Shown here piece after piece: positions 54,693 to 64,000 of a DNA stretch of 64,000 bases; position 1 is the stretch's first letter, and each line of letters begins with the position of its first letter. The stretch comes from Leptolyngbya sp. BL0902 (GTDB taxonomy: Bacteria > Cyanobacteriota > Cyanobacteriia > Phormidesmidales > Phormidesmidaceae). The stretch spans positions 868,001-932,000 of the forward strand of contig NZ_CP046155.1 in NCBI RefSeq assembly GCF_016403105.1, in the 5' to 3' direction. Both the position numbers and the translations under genes were made by a program. The notes under the pieces are model-generated. The model made no database searches and was not told the DNA's origin. It saw only the letters and a program-made list of their open reading frames with translations.

Positions 54693-56330
54693 CTACAGGC
54701 TGGCGGGTTCCTTGCCGGAGGACACGGGGGCGATGGTGCTGAGCTTGAGTTCGGGGTGATCGCCTGCAATTTGCTGACAGTTCCACTCGTTGCGGAACAG
54801 CAGCACCGGACGTTCCCAGCTATCCTTCACTACCACGGTATTGAACAGGCGTCCGGCCTTTTCCAGGGCTTCCCAGCCGCCTTCTACCCAGCGGGCTACG
54901 GAGTAGGGCAGCAGTTCCAGGGTGGTATCGACGTTGTACTCGTTTTTCATGCGGAACTGCACCACCTCAAACTGAAGCTGGCCCACCGCCGCCAGGATTG
55001 GATCTCGCTTAGATTCGTCGGCGGAGAACATGATTTGCACCGCCCCCTCTTCCCGCAGTTCCATCACGCCCTTTTGAAACTGCTTGTATTTGGAGGGGTT
55101 GGGGTTTTTCAGGTAGGCGAAAATTTCCGGCGAAAAGCAGGGGATGCCTTCGTACTCTAGGCGCTGGCCCTGGTAAATGGTGTCGCCAATGGCAAAGACG
55201 CCGGGGTTATTCAGGCCAATCACATCGCCGGGATAGGCTTCTTCCAAGGATTCTCGCCCCTGGGCAAACAGCTTTTGGGGGTGAGATAGGCGCACGGTTT
55301 TGCCAGATCGGGCGTGGTTGACCACCATGTCCTTCTCAAACTTGCCGGAACAGACCCGCACAAAGGCGATCCGGTCGCGGTGTTTGGGATCCATATTGGC
55401 CTGGAGTTTGAACACAAAGCCGGAAAATTCCTCGTGGGTGGGGGGCACTTCGCCGATGGTGCTGTCGCGGGGGGAGGGGGGGAGAGCGTAGTCCAAAAAG
55501 GCGTCTAAAAAGAGCTGAACGCCAAAGTTGGTCATGGCGCTGCCGAAGAAGACCGGGGTCATTTGTCCGGCGTGGACGGCCTCCAAATCTAGCTCCGGCC
55601 CCAGTTCTTCAATCACTTCCAGTTCTTCCTTGAACTGGTCATACAAATCCTGCCCTAGGAGGTCTTCTAGGCGCGGATCACCCAGCTCAATCACCGTGTC
55701 CTTGGCGGCGCGGCTACCGTGGGCGGTGCGCTCAAACAGGTGAATTTGGCGAGTGCGACGGTCGAACACGCCCTTAAACCGTTCTCCCATGCCAATGGGC
55801 CAGTTGACGGCGTAGGTCTGCAAATCCAGCCGCTGCTCAATTTCGTCCAGCAGTTCCAATGGCTCACGGGCGGGCCGATCCATCTTGTTGAAGAAGGTGA
55901 AAATCGGCAGCGACCGCATCCGGCACACCTCAAACAACTTCAGGGTTTGGGGCTCCAGACCCTTGGCCGCATCCTCCAGCATCACCGCATTGTCCGCCGC
56001 CGCCAGGGTGCGGTAGGTGTCTTCGCTAAAGTCTTGGTGGCCGGGGGTATCCAGCAAATTGATGGTGTAGCCGCCGTAGGCAAACTGCAACACCGTGGAG
56101 GTAATGGAAATCCCCCGCTGTTGCTCCAGTTCCATCCAGTCCGACGTAGCGCTGCGCTGGGCCCGTTTGGCCTTCACCGCCCCCGCCTCTTGGATCGCAC
56201 CCCCGTACAGCAGCAGCTTTTCCGTCAGCGTGGTTTTCCCGGCGTCGGGGTGGGAAATGATGGCAAAATTGCGCCGTTGCTCCACGGCTTTGGCAATTTC
56301 AGAGGCAGGAAGAGCAGCGGCTTGGGTCAT
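54693..56330 (-). CDS. prfC: Peptide chain release factor 3
   Basis: 545 aa. Translational GTPase with all G motifs: [15 protein letters not shown] (P loop), RGISITST (switch I), [14 protein letters not shown] (switch II) and [19 protein letters not shown]. The C-terminal RF3 domain is complete ([15 protein letters not shown]). It recycles RF1 and RF2 from the ribosome after peptide release. Stand-alone gene, start ATG 56330. Confidence 0.95.
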   Translation of the reverse strand: MTQAAALPASEIAKAVEQRRNFAIISHPDAGKTTLTEKLLLYGGAIQEAGAVKAKRAQRSATSDWMELEQQRGISITSTVLQFAYGGYTINLLDTPGHQDFSEDTYRTLAAADNAVMLEDAAKGLEPQTLKLFEVCRMRSLPIFTFFNKMDRPAREPLELLDEIEQRLDLQTYAVNWPIGMGERFKGVFDRRTRQIHLFERTAHGSRAAKDTVIELGDPRLEDLLGQDLYDQFKEELEVIEELGPELDLEAVHAGQMTPVFFGSAMTNFGVQLFLDAFLDYALPPSPRDSTIGEVPPTHEEFSGFVFKLQANMDPKHRDRIAFVRVCSGKFEKDMVVNHARSGKTVRLSHPQKLFAQGRESLEEAYPGDVIGLNNPGVFAIGDTIYQGQRLEYEGIPCFSPEIFAYLKNPNPSKYKQFQKGVMELREEGAVQIMFSADESKRDPILAAVGQLQFEVVQFRMKNEYNVDTTLELLPYSVARWVEGGWEALEKAGRLFNTVVVKDSWERPVLLFRNEWNCQQIAGDHPELKLSTIAPVSSGKEPASL

Positions 56331-56598
56331 GGAACAGGTGGCCTGGTAACAGGAAATGAAGACAAAACATTCAGGTGGAACCGCTATCTTAGCGGTCTGA
56401 TGAGCGGCTTGATCGACCAGCCAAGGACGGACTCGGCCTCACAGGTTTCAATCCGTTGCAAGAATCGATGCGCAAATCGGGGATTGACCGATCATCGCCG
56501 TTCTACCCATTGTAATAAGGTAGGTTCCTGTTTTGCCCTGTCCTACGCGCTGTCCCATGCGGTGGCGCAAGCTCCTTGCCTTTGGCCCTGGGCACCCT

Positions 56599-57744
56599 CT
56601 AAGCGGATGATTCCGCTCCCGTGGTCGGATTGGGGGTCAACCAGGGGGCGAATTCTTCGGCGAAGCGATCCGCCAGAATGGCCTCCCGAATCCGCTGGGT
56701 GAAGCGGATCAGTTCTGTAATGTTGTGGATGGAAATGAGCGTAAACGCCAGCATTTCCTTGGCGTGGATCAGGTGGCAGAGGTAGGCGCGGGTGAAGGTT
56801 TGGCAGGTGTAGCAGGGGCAGGTGGCATCGAGGGGGGTGTAGTCGCGGCGGAATCGTTGGTTTTTCAAGTTCCAGCGTTCGCCATCCACCAGGGCCGCAC
56901 CGTGGCGGGCGAGGCGGGTGGGAATCACGCAGTCGAACAAATCCACCCCGGCGGCGATGGCCTGGGCCATTTCGCGGTAGGTGCCTACCCCCATCAGGTA
57001 GCGGGGTTTGTTCTGCGGCAGGCAGGGCGCGGTGGCCTGGACGATGGTTTCAATCAGTTCCGGCGGTTCCCCCACGCTGACGCCGCCAATGGCATAGCCC
57101 GGTAGATCCAGTTCCGCCAATTCCAGGGCCGCCTGCCGCCGCAGATCGGGATAGACACCCCCCTGCACAATGCCAAACAGGGCTTGATCAGGCCGCTGAT
57201 GGGCGACGATGCACCGCTTCAGCCAGCGTCCGGTGCGCTCCGTAGCGGCCTGCACCGCCTCCCGACTGCACGGGTAGGGGGGGCATTCATCAAAGGCCAT
57301 GATCACATCGGCCCCCAGGGTGTTTTGGATCTCGATGGAGGTTTCGGGCCGCAGGTGAATGGTGCGGCCATCCTTAGGGGATTTAAAGGTGACGCCGTCC
57401 TCGGTGATGGTGCGAATTTGGCTGAGGCTGAAGACCTGGAACCCGCCAGAATCCGTCAGCATGGGGCCGCTCCAGCCCATGAAGCGGTGTAGCCCTCCGG
57501 CCTCGGCTACGATATCCTCCCCCGGTTGCAGGTGCAGGTGGTAGGTGTTGGACAGCACCATCTGCGCCCCGGTGGTGGCCAGTTGGTCGGGGGTAACGGT
57601 CTTCACGTTGGCCAGGGTGCCCACGGGCATAAACCGAGGCGTTTGCACCGGGCCGTGGGGGGTATGGAAGGTGCCCGCCCTGGCGTGGGTGTGGCTACAG
57701 TTTGCTTCGCAGTGGTAGGAAAAATGGGAGGACAAAGAAACCAC
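56599..57744 (-). CDS. tgt: tRNA-guanine transglycosylase
   Basis: 381 aa from GTG 57744, or 378 aa from TTG 57735, which has GAGG eight bases upstream. Catalytic [10 protein letters not shown] (Asp that acts as general base), [12 protein letters not shown] (nucleophile Asp) and a zinc site CPCYTCQTF with a later Cys and His (CHLIH). It exchanges guanine-34 for preQ1 on the way to queuosine. Full length. Confidence 0.95.
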   Translation of the reverse strand: MVSLSSHFSYHCEANCSHTHARAGTFHTPHGPVQTPRFMPVGTLANVKTVTPDQLATTGAQMVLSNTYHLHLQPGEDIVAEAGGLHRFMGWSGPMLTDSGGFQVFSLSQIRTITEDGVTFKSPKDGRTIHLRPETSIEIQNTLGADVIMAFDECPPYPCSREAVQAATERTGRWLKRCIVAHQRPDQALFGIVQGGVYPDLRRQAALELAELDLPGYAIGGVSVGEPPELIETIVQATAPCLPQNKPRYLMGVGTYREMAQAIAAGVDLFDCVIPTRLARHGAALVDGERWNLKNQRFRRDYTPLDATCPCYTCQTFTRAYLCHLIHAKEMLAFTLISIHNITELIRFTQRIREAILADRFAEEFAPWLTPNPTTGAESSA

Positions 57745-57809
57745 CTCAGGCCAAGGATCAGCCGCAAAAAATCAAAACAGGGTTGGCAGGATAGCCCTCA
57801 GTCTTTGAA

Positions 57810-57904
57810 CCCTCACCCCCAGCCCCTCTCCCAACTTGGGAGAGGGGAGCCGGAAGATTTCTCAAAGTCCTTCTCCCTTGGGGAGAGGGATTTAGGGTGA
57901 GGGC
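57810..57904. repeat. Palindromic repeat, copy 2
   Basis: Same double-hairpin unit as at 39977: CCCTCACCCCCAGCCCCTCTC first arm, GGAGCCGGA between, GGGATTTAGGGTGAGGG end. Lies upstream of tgt. Confidence 0.9.
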
Positions 57905-57921
57905 CAAATCAGATTGGGTTG

Positions 57922-58019
57922 GCCCTCACCCCCAGCCCCTCTCCCTCCTGGGAGAGGGGGGCCGGAAAGTTCTTCAAAGTCCCTCTCCCAGCTTGGGAGA
58001 GGGATTTAGGGTGAGGGCC
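57922..58019. repeat. Palindromic repeat, copy 3
   Basis: Second unit in tandem with copy 2, separated by 17 bases (AAATCAGATTGGGTTGG). Length and order of sub-elements are the same with small changes in hairpin loops. Confidence 0.9.
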
Positions 58020-58113
58020 AGCAAGGACTTGGTAATCTACGGAATTTGCCAAAGCGATCTTCGATAGGCAAAACCGGGGTTCAATCATACTACGGATTTC
58101 CCCTGGTTCTGCC

Positions 58114-59286
58114 CTAGCGTCCTTTGAGAGGGAGGTCGGCGTTGATGGCGTCCATTTCTCGTTGTTCTAGGGCGTTCACTTCTTGGATGTAGCGCACCAG
58201 CAGGGCTTGGAGGCGGGGTTCGTAGAAGCGGTGCAGGCTGTGGTTGGGCGTGGCCGGAAATCCGCGTCGTTTTTTGTGGCGTCCGCCCGCACCGGGGTCA
58301 AACATTTGGATGCCGTTGGCAATGCCCCACTCGATGGGCGCATAGTAGCAGGCGTTGAAATGGAGGTTGTTGAGTTCCACCTTGGATCCCCAGTAGCGAC
58401 CGTAGAGACGATCTCCCTTGGTCAGGCAAAAGGACATCCCCACGGGGTCGTCGTCATCGTCGCTAAAGGCCGCAAACAGCACCATGCGGTGACGGTAATC
58501 GTGATGGATCAGGTTAAAAAACTTGCGGGTGAGATACTTGCTGCCCCACCAGCCAAACTTGTCGCAGGTGTCGGCGTAGTAGTCGTACATGCGGTTGCAG
58601 AGGGCGTGGGTGATGGCGTCTCCGGTGATGGCCTCCATCCGCAGGCCCGCCGTGGTCACGGATTTGCGCTCTCGCTTGATGTTGCGCCGCTGGTTGGCAT
58701 TGAAGATATCCAAATAATCGTCAAAGCTTTGAAAGCCTTGGTTTTGCCAGACATAGCTGTGGTGCAGCCATTGGGAAAAGCCCAAGTTGGCCATCCGCTC
58801 CCGCCATTCTGGATCCACGTACAGAAAGTGACAGCCGGAAATATCGTTGCGGACGCAAAAGCCGTCGATGGCCTCCACCATGGCCCGCGTGACCATCGCC
58901 TCATCCTCCTCCGGGGCGATCAAAAAACGGTAGCCCTCCGCCGGGGTGAAGGGCGACATCCCCAGCAGTTTGGGGTAGTAGTTCACCCCCAGCCGATCCG
59001 CCAAGTCGGCCCACTGATGGTCAAACACAAACTCGCCGTAGCTGTGGCCCTTGAGGTACATGGGCGCGGCCCCCACCAGGGTTTTGCCCCGCCACAGCGT
59101 GAGGTGACAGGGTTGCCATCCGGCATTGGCCACTGCACTGCCCGACCGCTCCATATGGTGCAGCCAAGTCCATTCTAAAAACGGTGTGGCCAGGGGCAGC
59201 GCCAAGCGATCCCACTCCGCCTGGGGCACTTCCTCAATCTGTCGCACCCAGGTGGCCGTGAGTTGGGGCGTGGGGGGATAGCTCAT
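58114..59286 (-). CDS. DUF482/FemAB-like GNAT acyltransferase
   Basis: 390 aa from ATG 59286. WDRLALPLATPFLEWTWLHHMERSGSA, FVFDHQWADLADRLGVNYYPKLLGMSPFTPAEG, CHFLYVDPEWRE, RRNIKRERKSV and GGRHKKRRGFPA are features of the peptidoglycan-synthesis-like DUF482 family with a GNAT fold. The acyl donor and target are unknown. It is separate from tgt by the tandem repeats. Confidence 0.85.
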   Translation of the reverse strand: MSYPPTPQLTATWVRQIEEVPQAEWDRLALPLATPFLEWTWLHHMERSGSAVANAGWQPCHLTLWRGKTLVGAAPMYLKGHSYGEFVFDHQWADLADRLGVNYYPKLLGMSPFTPAEGYRFLIAPEEDEAMVTRAMVEAIDGFCVRNDISGCHFLYVDPEWRERMANLGFSQWLHHSYVWQNQGFQSFDDYLDIFNANQRRNIKRERKSVTTAGLRMEAITGDAITHALCNRMYDYYADTCDKFGWWGSKYLTRKFFNLIHHDYRHRMVLFAAFSDDDDDPVGMSFCLTKGDRLYGRYWGSKVELNNLHFNACYYAPIEWGIANGIQMFDPGAGGRHKKRRGFPATPNHSLHRFYEPRLQALLVRYIQEVNALEQREMDAINADLPLKGR

Positions 59287-59440
59287 GGTCGGCAATCACG
59301 GAACGCGCTGACTTCCCTGACACAGTAACGAATTCGGCCAGAGAAGACAAGGACGCCTCCCGCTAGCCGTCGCCAACTCGCGCCCCCGCCAAGTGGCGAG
59401 GTTTCGCCAACTCCAAGCTTCACCATTGCCGGGAAACCAC

Positions 59441-59474
59441 AAAAACAACAAAACCCCGCCAAGTGGCGAGGTTT
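59441..59474 (-). terminator. Terminator of tRNA-Pro
   Basis: On the minus strand AACCTCGCC pairs with GGCGGGGTT around ACTT, then TTGTTGTTTTTG. A 23-bp part of it (59454-59476) recurs exactly at 59385-59407, without the T run. Confidence 0.85.
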
Positions 59475-59482
59475 CGATTAAT

Positions 59483-59555
59483 CGGAGCGGCGGGATTTGA
59501 ACCCACGACCCCCACTACCCCAAAGTGGTGCGCTACCAAGCTGCGCTACGCCCCG
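59483..59555 (-). tRNA. tRNA-Pro(GGG)
   Basis: 73 nt cloverleaf: acceptor CGGGGCG/CGCTCCG, D arm, anticodon stem CCACT/AGTGG with loop TTGGGGT (anticodon GGG), T arm GTGGG/CCCGC with TTCAAAT. The CCA tail is not encoded. It reads CCC and CCU codons. A terminator follows. Confidence 0.95.
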
Positions 59556-59698
59556 AATTTCCGCGCATCAGTTGCGCTCAACTAGAATAACACAGCTCTT
59601 GGTCACAAATATCGACCTGCTAAAAAATCTCTGTCGAAAAACCTCCGCCTAAAAATCTCGGTACTTCATCTACCCCCAGCGCGTTAAGGACGTTGTCT

Positions 59699-61054
59699 AT
59701 GAATCCCAAGACTGGCCCATCCGGGTTGAGCGAATCGCTACGGTTCAGCCGTTTCGGTCGGCTGGCGGTGGCGAATATCCTGTCGAACCTGATGGTGCCC
59801 CTGGCGGGGTTGGTGGATACCGCTTTTTTGGGCCACCTCGACGACATTCACCATTTGGGCGGCGTGGCTCTGGCGACGGCCATTTTTAACGTGGTCTACT
59901 GGAGCTTTGGCTTTCTCCGCATGGGCACCACGGGCACCACGGCCCAAGCGCGGGGGCGGGGCGATGGGGTTGGCCTCTGGCTGATTTTGCTGCGCAATGG
60001 TGCGGTGGCCCTCGGTGGTGGCCTGCTGATTTTGTTGCTTCAGGTGCCGATTCGTGAGGCGGGTTTCTCGCTGCTGCAAGCGGAGGCGGCGGTGAAGGCG
60101 GCGGGCTATGCCTTTTATAATGCCCGGATTTGGGATGCTCCGGCGGTGCTGCTAAATCTGGTGCTGCTGGGCTGGTTTTTGGGCCAGGAGCAGGGGCGGC
60201 GGGTGTTGGTGCTGTCGCTGATTGGCAACGGCAGCAATGTGTTGTTTAACAGCTTGTTTATCGGCTACCTGGGCTGGGCCAGCGCCGGGGCGGGGCTGGG
60301 GACGGCCCTCAGCCAGTACGTCACGATGCTGGTGGGGGTGGGGCTGATTCTGCGTGACGGGGGCTTTGCCAAGCTGCGCCAGGTTGCGCCCCAGGGCTGG
60401 GATAGGCAAGCCCTCAAGGGCGTTTTTTCGCTGAATCGCGACATTCTGATTCGTACCTTTGCCCTGGTGATAAGTTTGGCCCTGTTTACCAACCTCAGCT
60501 CGGCCCTGGGCACCCAAACCCTTGCTGCCAATACGCTGCTGCTTCAGGTGGTGATGCTATCGGCCTACTTCATCGACGGCATCGCCTTTGCCACCGAAAG
60601 CTTTGCCGGACGCTACTATGGCAGCGGCAACCGGGCTGAACTGCGGCGGCTCTTGTGGCTGGGCGGCGGCACCAGCGTCGGGCTGGGGCTCACCTTTGCC
60701 CTCACCTTTAACCTCTTTCCCCAAACCCTCTTTGGCCTGCTCACCAGCCACAAAACCGTCATCGACACCGTAGAAATCTACGTCCGCTGGCTGCTCCCGA
60801 TTCTCTCGCTGGGGGCCATTGCCTATATGCTAGACGGCTATTTTCTGGGGCTCACCGCCGGAAAGGTGCTGCGCAATGCCACTGTCCTAGCCGCTGGCAT
60901 GGGCTTTTTCCCGCTGGCGATGGTAGCCCAGCGCCTGGAGAGCCCCCACCTCCTCTGGCTGGCGCTCACGGGGCTGATGGCGGGCCGAGCCGTAACCCTG
61001 TTGTGGGCCGTTCCCAAATCGCTTCAACCCGATCCGCCACCCGGCACCCCCTAA
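59699..61054 (+). CDS. MATE family exporter (DinF subgroup)
   Basis: 451 aa from ATG 59699. About twelve helices; LAVANILSNLMVPLAGLVDTAFLGHL, GTTGTTAQARGRGD and SAYFIDGIAFATESFAGRYYG are typical of the DinF branch of multidrug/organic-molecule exporters driven by Na+ or H+. Substrate unknown. It runs into the deacetylase-family gene 121 bases downstream. Confidence 0.9.
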   Translation: MNPKTGPSGLSESLRFSRFGRLAVANILSNLMVPLAGLVDTAFLGHLDDIHHLGGVALATAIFNVVYWSFGFLRMGTTGTTAQARGRGDGVGLWLILLRNGAVALGGGLLILLLQVPIREAGFSLLQAEAAVKAAGYAFYNARIWDAPAVLLNLVLLGWFLGQEQGRRVLVLSLIGNGSNVLFNSLFIGYLGWASAGAGLGTALSQYVTMLVGVGLILRDGGFAKLRQVAPQGWDRQALKGVFSLNRDILIRTFALVISLALFTNLSSALGTQTLAANTLLLQVVMLSAYFIDGIAFATESFAGRYYGSGNRAELRRLLWLGGGTSVGLGLTFALTFNLFPQTLFGLLTSHKTVIDTVEIYVRWLLPILSLGAIAYMLDGYFLGLTAGKVLRNATVLAAGMGFFPLAMVAQRLESPHLLWLALTGLMAGRAVTLLWAVPKSLQPDPPPGTP

Positions 61055-61175
61055 AATGGGGTATGGACGCCGTCATCCAGATCAACAAAGCCCGACTAGA
61101 TCAGGCCCGACTCAGTTTCTAGATTTTATCGATCCCCGTGCGATCCCCACATCCCCTCGGAAAGCAAGCCCCTCA

Positions 61176-62138
61176 ATGCACCACGACTTCTCCCTGGCTG
61201 ATTTTGCGATTTTCTATTCTCCCGTTTTCCTCACCCACGATACGGGGCAAATTCACCCGGAAAATGCCGGACGTCTCACGGCCATCCTGAACGCCCTCAA
61301 CGCTTCGCCCTGGGCCGATCACCTCGACTGGCGCGAGCCTACCCCCGCCGATTCGCGCCAGGTGGATGAAGCGATTGTCGCCGTTCACGATCCCGCCTAC
61401 ATCGCCAAAATTCGGCAGTTTGCTGCAGCGGGCGGCGGCTACTGGGATGGCGATACCGCCGTGTCTCCCGCCAGCTATGAGGCGGCACGGCTGGCGGTGA
61501 GCGCGTGGCTAGACGGGGTGGATTATGTGCTGCAAACGGGGCATTCGGCCTTTGCCCTGGTGCGTCCCCCCGGCCACCACGCCATCCGGGATAGCGGCAT
61601 GGGCTTTTGCCTGTTTTCCAACGCCGCCATTGCCGCCCACTATGCCCTCCAGCAACCGGGCATTCGGCGGGTTGCTATTTTGGATTGGGACGTCCACCAC
61701 GGTAACGGCACCCAGTCTTTGGTAGAAGCCAACCCCGCCATCGCCTACTGCTCGCTGCACCAGTTTCCGGCCTATCCCGGCACCGGGCGCAGCACCGAAA
61801 CGGGCCTCCATCACAACGTCCTCAACCTGCCCATGCCACCGGGCAGCACCAGCGCCGACTACCACAAAAAATTTGACCAGCAGGCGATTCCCTTCCTGCG
61901 GGCGTTTAACCCCGATATTTTGCTGATCAGCGCCGGATATGATGCCACCGCCGCCGATCCCCTGGCCAGCATAAACCTGCATCCCCAAGACTACGCGACC
62001 TTTACCCAATTTGCCCTGCGCGTGACCGACAAAATCCTCTTTGGCCTAGAGGGCGGCTACGACTACAACGCCCTCAGCCAATCGGTGATGGCTACCATTG
62101 GCGCAAGGCTAGGGCTAGGATCTGGCCTCCTGCCCTGA
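61176..62138 (+). CDS. Histone deacetylase/acetoin-utilization family protein
   Basis: 320 aa from ATG 61176. Zinc amidohydrolase of the arginase/deacetylase fold: RPPGHHAIRDSGMGFCLFSNAA (active-site His pair), DWDVHHGNGT (zinc Asp and His), ISAGYDATAADPLA (second zinc Asp), GGYDYNAL. All catalytic residues are in place. In bacteria such enzymes act on acetylated polyamines or proteins; a nearby NspC-like polyamine gene would fit a polyamine substrate (inference). Confidence 0.9.
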   Translation: MHHDFSLADFAIFYSPVFLTHDTGQIHPENAGRLTAILNALNASPWADHLDWREPTPADSRQVDEAIVAVHDPAYIAKIRQFAAAGGGYWDGDTAVSPASYEAARLAVSAWLDGVDYVLQTGHSAFALVRPPGHHAIRDSGMGFCLFSNAAIAAHYALQQPGIRRVAILDWDVHHGNGTQSLVEANPAIAYCSLHQFPAYPGTGRSTETGLHHNVLNLPMPPGSTSADYHKKFDQQAIPFLRAFNPDILLISAGYDATAADPLASINLHPQDYATFTQFALRVTDKILFGLEGGYDYNALSQSVMATIGARLGLGSGLLP

Positions 62139-62387
62139 CCGCCAGCCACCAAGTCCGGCCCACCCCAGGGAAGATTGGCCTGGGGTTATGCCCGGTACTG
62201 TTTAGACTGGCGGCGGTTCAAAGGGCGGGTTAGATTCGTTGACGGCAAGGTTTGCTGAGGGCGGCTAGAGTAGCAAACCCGCTAGACTGGATGGGGTGCT
62301 GTGGGTGACTGCTCATTGCCATCGCCCGCAATGTTCTGTGCTGAAGTTGATCCTAAGCCACCTTTTCCTTCTAAGTCGCCCTACGGA

Positions 62388-63596
62388 ATGTCTGTACTAA
62401 GCCCCCTTTACCCTGCCCTCCAGGCCATCGCCACCCCGGCCCTGGTGTACGACGAAGCGCGACTTCGGGCTAATGCCGAGCGGATTCAGTCCTTGGGGCA
62501 GCGCTACGGATTTACGCCCCTGCTGGCGATGAAAGCCTCCTATGCGGGGCTGGGGGCGTTGTCGGAGGTGCCGGGGCTGGTGCCTGAAGTGGGTTCCATT
62601 GGCGAACTGCGGCTGTCCCAAACGCTCTTTCCAGAGGTGCCTGCCCACGGTTTTTTTGTCGCCATCGTTGAGGAAGAATGGGACGAAATTGCCCAGGGCG
62701 TTGGGCATTTGTCCTTTAATTCCCTCAATCAGGCGGCGCAATTTGGCCCTAGGGCGGCGGCGGCGGGTATTGCAGCGGCCATTCGGGTAAACCCCTTGGT
62801 GCAGGTCTCGTCCCACAGCGACTACGATGCCGGGGCAAAGGGCTGTCGGTTTGGGGTGCCCCTGGCAGAATTGCCCTCGGAGTTGCCGGACTCCATCGCC
62901 GGACTCCATGCCCATGTGTTGTGCGAAAACGGCGCGGCAGACTTGGCCCAAGTGGTGGAAGTGTTGCTGAAAGAGGGCGGACATTGGCTCTCCCAGGTGC
63001 AGTACCTCAACCTGGGCGGGGGCCATTTGATGACCGCTGAGGACTACGAGGATCAGCACCTAGGGGCAGCTTTGGCCCACCTCAAACAAGCCCATCCCCA
63101 CCTAGACCTGTTTTTAGAGCCCGGTGCCGCCTGGTTTTGGGAGGCAGGTCAACTGGTGGTAATGGTGCGGGACATTGTGCGCCCCAGCGGCATTGCCACG
63201 GCAATTATCGACTGCTCCTTCCGCGCCCACCTGAACGATTTTTTAATTGGGTCACTGTTGGCGGATCTGCCGCTGACCATCACAGGGGCATCCTATGTCT
63301 CCCCAGAGGACTACGCCCAACTATCCGACGAAGCCCGTGCCCGTACTTACCGCATCGGTGGCCTATCCTGCGCCACCTGCGACTCTAAAGAGTATTACCA
63401 GTTTGCCCAACCGCTGCGGGTGGGCGACCGTCTGGTGATGGAAAATATGGGCCACTACGTCGATGTTACCTATAGCTGGTTCAATGGCCTGCCGCCGCCG
63501 TCGGTGTATCGCCTGACGAAAGCCGCCGCCACCCTAGAGCGAGACCACCCCTACCGCGAGTTCCTTCAGAGCAATCTCCCCTTCCATCGACGATAA
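62388..63596 (+). CDS. PLP decarboxylase, NspC-like
   Basis: 402 aa from ATG 62388. Alanine-racemase-fold barrel: PALVYDEARLRANAERI, LLAMKASYAGL (PLP Lys), GSIGELRLS, GAKGCRFGVPL and NLGGGHLMT, with CDSKEYY and MENMGHYVDVTYSWFNGLPPP at the end. The pattern fits carboxynorspermidine decarboxylase better than diaminopimelate decarboxylase. It would form norspermidine or spermidine. The CxxCDS motif replaces the usual catalytic Cys region, so the substrate is not certain. Confidence 0.8.
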   Translation: MSVLSPLYPALQAIATPALVYDEARLRANAERIQSLGQRYGFTPLLAMKASYAGLGALSEVPGLVPEVGSIGELRLSQTLFPEVPAHGFFVAIVEEEWDEIAQGVGHLSFNSLNQAAQFGPRAAAAGIAAAIRVNPLVQVSSHSDYDAGAKGCRFGVPLAELPSELPDSIAGLHAHVLCENGAADLAQVVEVLLKEGGHWLSQVQYLNLGGGHLMTAEDYEDQHLGAALAHLKQAHPHLDLFLEPGAAWFWEAGQLVVMVRDIVRPSGIATAIIDCSFRAHLNDFLIGSLLADLPLTITGASYVSPEDYAQLSDEARARTYRIGGLSCATCDSKEYYQFAQPLRVGDRLVMENMGHYVDVTYSWFNGLPPPSVYRLTKAAATLERDHPYREFLQSNLPFHRR

Positions 63597-63608
63597 TCAT
63601 CCCCTATT

Positions 63609-63652
63609 CCGGCTCCCCTCTTCCCGTGGGAGAGGGGCTGGGGGTGAGGGCC
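63609..63652. repeat. Palindromic repeat, half copy
   Basis: First hairpin only of the family at 39977/57810/57922, in inverted orientation: CCGGCTCCCCTC... GAGGGGCTGGGGGTGAGGGCC. Between the convergent NspC-like and crr6 genes. Confidence 0.85.
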
Positions 63653-63701
63653 AATCCCCGCCAAAGAGGGTTTAGGGAGAGGATTGGGAAGTGAGGACTC
63701 C

Positions 63702-64000
63702 CTAGGAGTTCAACAGCTCAAACAGGCCGTCGTCGATGTCGTAGCCCAGCATTTGGGTCATAAATTTGAGCTTGGTGGGGTTGAAGCGGCCCTGGGATTT
63801 GAGCCATTCGGCAATCACAAAAATCTTTTGCATCACAAAGATTTCTAGGGCTTCGGGGTTGTAGCGGATGCCGTCGGTGGGGCTGAATTGGTGGGGCACC
63901 AGCATAGCGGCATAGCGACCCAGTTCACCCGCTTCCCAGTCCAGCACCAGGGGGAGCCAAGGATAGCGGCTATCCAACCGAATGAACCACAGCCGCACCT
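63702..64000 (-). CDS. CRR6-family NDH-1 assembly protein, 3' part
   Basis: About 99 residues; the start lies beyond the window. RLDSRYPWLPLVLDWEAGELGRYAAMLVPHQFS and YNPEALEIFVMQKIFVIAEWLKSQ match the CRR6 (DUF1817) family, which helps assemble the NdhI-containing arm of NDH-1 in chloroplasts and cyanobacteria. The GTG at 63998 is an internal Val. Confidence 0.88.
   Translation of the reverse strand, partial: VRLWFIRLDSRYPWLPLVLDWEAGELGRYAAMLVPHQFSPTDGIRYNPEALEIFVMQKIFVIAEWLKSQGRFNPTKLKFMTQMLGYDIDDGLFELLNS

Noticed and set aside
58183-59178. 331-aa plus-strand frame
   Set aside because: Antisense shadow of the DUF482 gene, which has clear family motifs.
1-64000. CRISPR array, rRNA operon or prophage
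   Set aside because: No regularly spaced repeats, rRNA signatures or phage structural genes were seen.

Overview
The window comes from a cyanobacterium, most likely a filamentous Leptolyngbya/Phormidium-type lineage (inference). It is GC-rich by eye and carries several genes known mainly from cyanobacteria: the CO2-uptake operon ndhF3-ndhD3-cupA-cupS, ictB, a CRR6-family NDH-1 assembly gene, a PCP-reductase-domain protein, tandem Ycf19/YggT genes, a valyl-tRNA synthetase with a CAAD membrane domain, and a TIGR03792-family protein. No rRNA, CRISPR array, transposase or integrase is visible.

Left arm (1-8400). This looks like an accessory island. Two tandem secreted proteins (one partial, one 608 aa with a long Gly/Ser/Thr repeat linker and a calcium-binding-like Asp motif) share a repeated two-cysteine module. 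They are followed by an AT-rich four-TM membrane protein. A tightly overlapping six-gene minus-strand operon (8272 to 3821) then encodes a putative DNA-binding protein, an AAA ATPase with C-terminal membrane segments, a 58-aa protein, a DUF457/YdjM-type membrane protein, an HlyD-like membrane-fusion protein and an exported coiled-coil protein. The island abuts the 3' 40% of a comM/yifB gene (8402-9025) whose 5' part is missing, so comM looks like the insertion target. This island is the best candidate for an undescribed system.

Middle (9000-33000). Mostly housekeeping and conserved genes: ictB, two YggT genes, upp, YkvA, a PAP2 phosphatase, cutA, an isoaspartyl peptidase, an SLH-GHL10 glycoside hydrolase, a YciH/SUI1 factor, a CPA2 antiporter with universal-stress domains, a MOSC protein, a cysteine C-S lyase, an orphan anti-sigma factor, a CHASE-like/PAS/GGDEF diguanylate cyclase, valS and a receiver-like protein. 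A second, diverged 3' end of valS (24357-24494) lies on the far side of the diguanylate cyclase gene, a scar of an insertion or replacement at the valS 3' end.

NDH-1/CO2 block (33100-47500). A stand-alone ndhD and a lipoprotein precede cupS, cupA, ndhD3 and ndhF3 (all minus strand), the inducible high-affinity CO2-hydrating NDH-1MS module. A dispersed palindromic repeat sits between ndhF3 and ndhD3. A 1669-aa Ser/Thr kinase-ATPase-GAF-adenylyl cyclase fusion is transcribed divergently from this operon.

Right arm (47600-64000). yciO, larC with a His-rich insert, a group 2 sigma factor (probably sigC), a PCP-reductase-domain protein, a glycosyltransferase, proline iminopeptidase, a 36-aa protein, prfC, tgt, tandem palindromic repeats, a DUF482 acyltransferase, tRNA-Pro(GGG) with its terminator, a MATE exporter, a histone-deacetylase-family protein, a NspC-like decarboxylase and a partial crr6.
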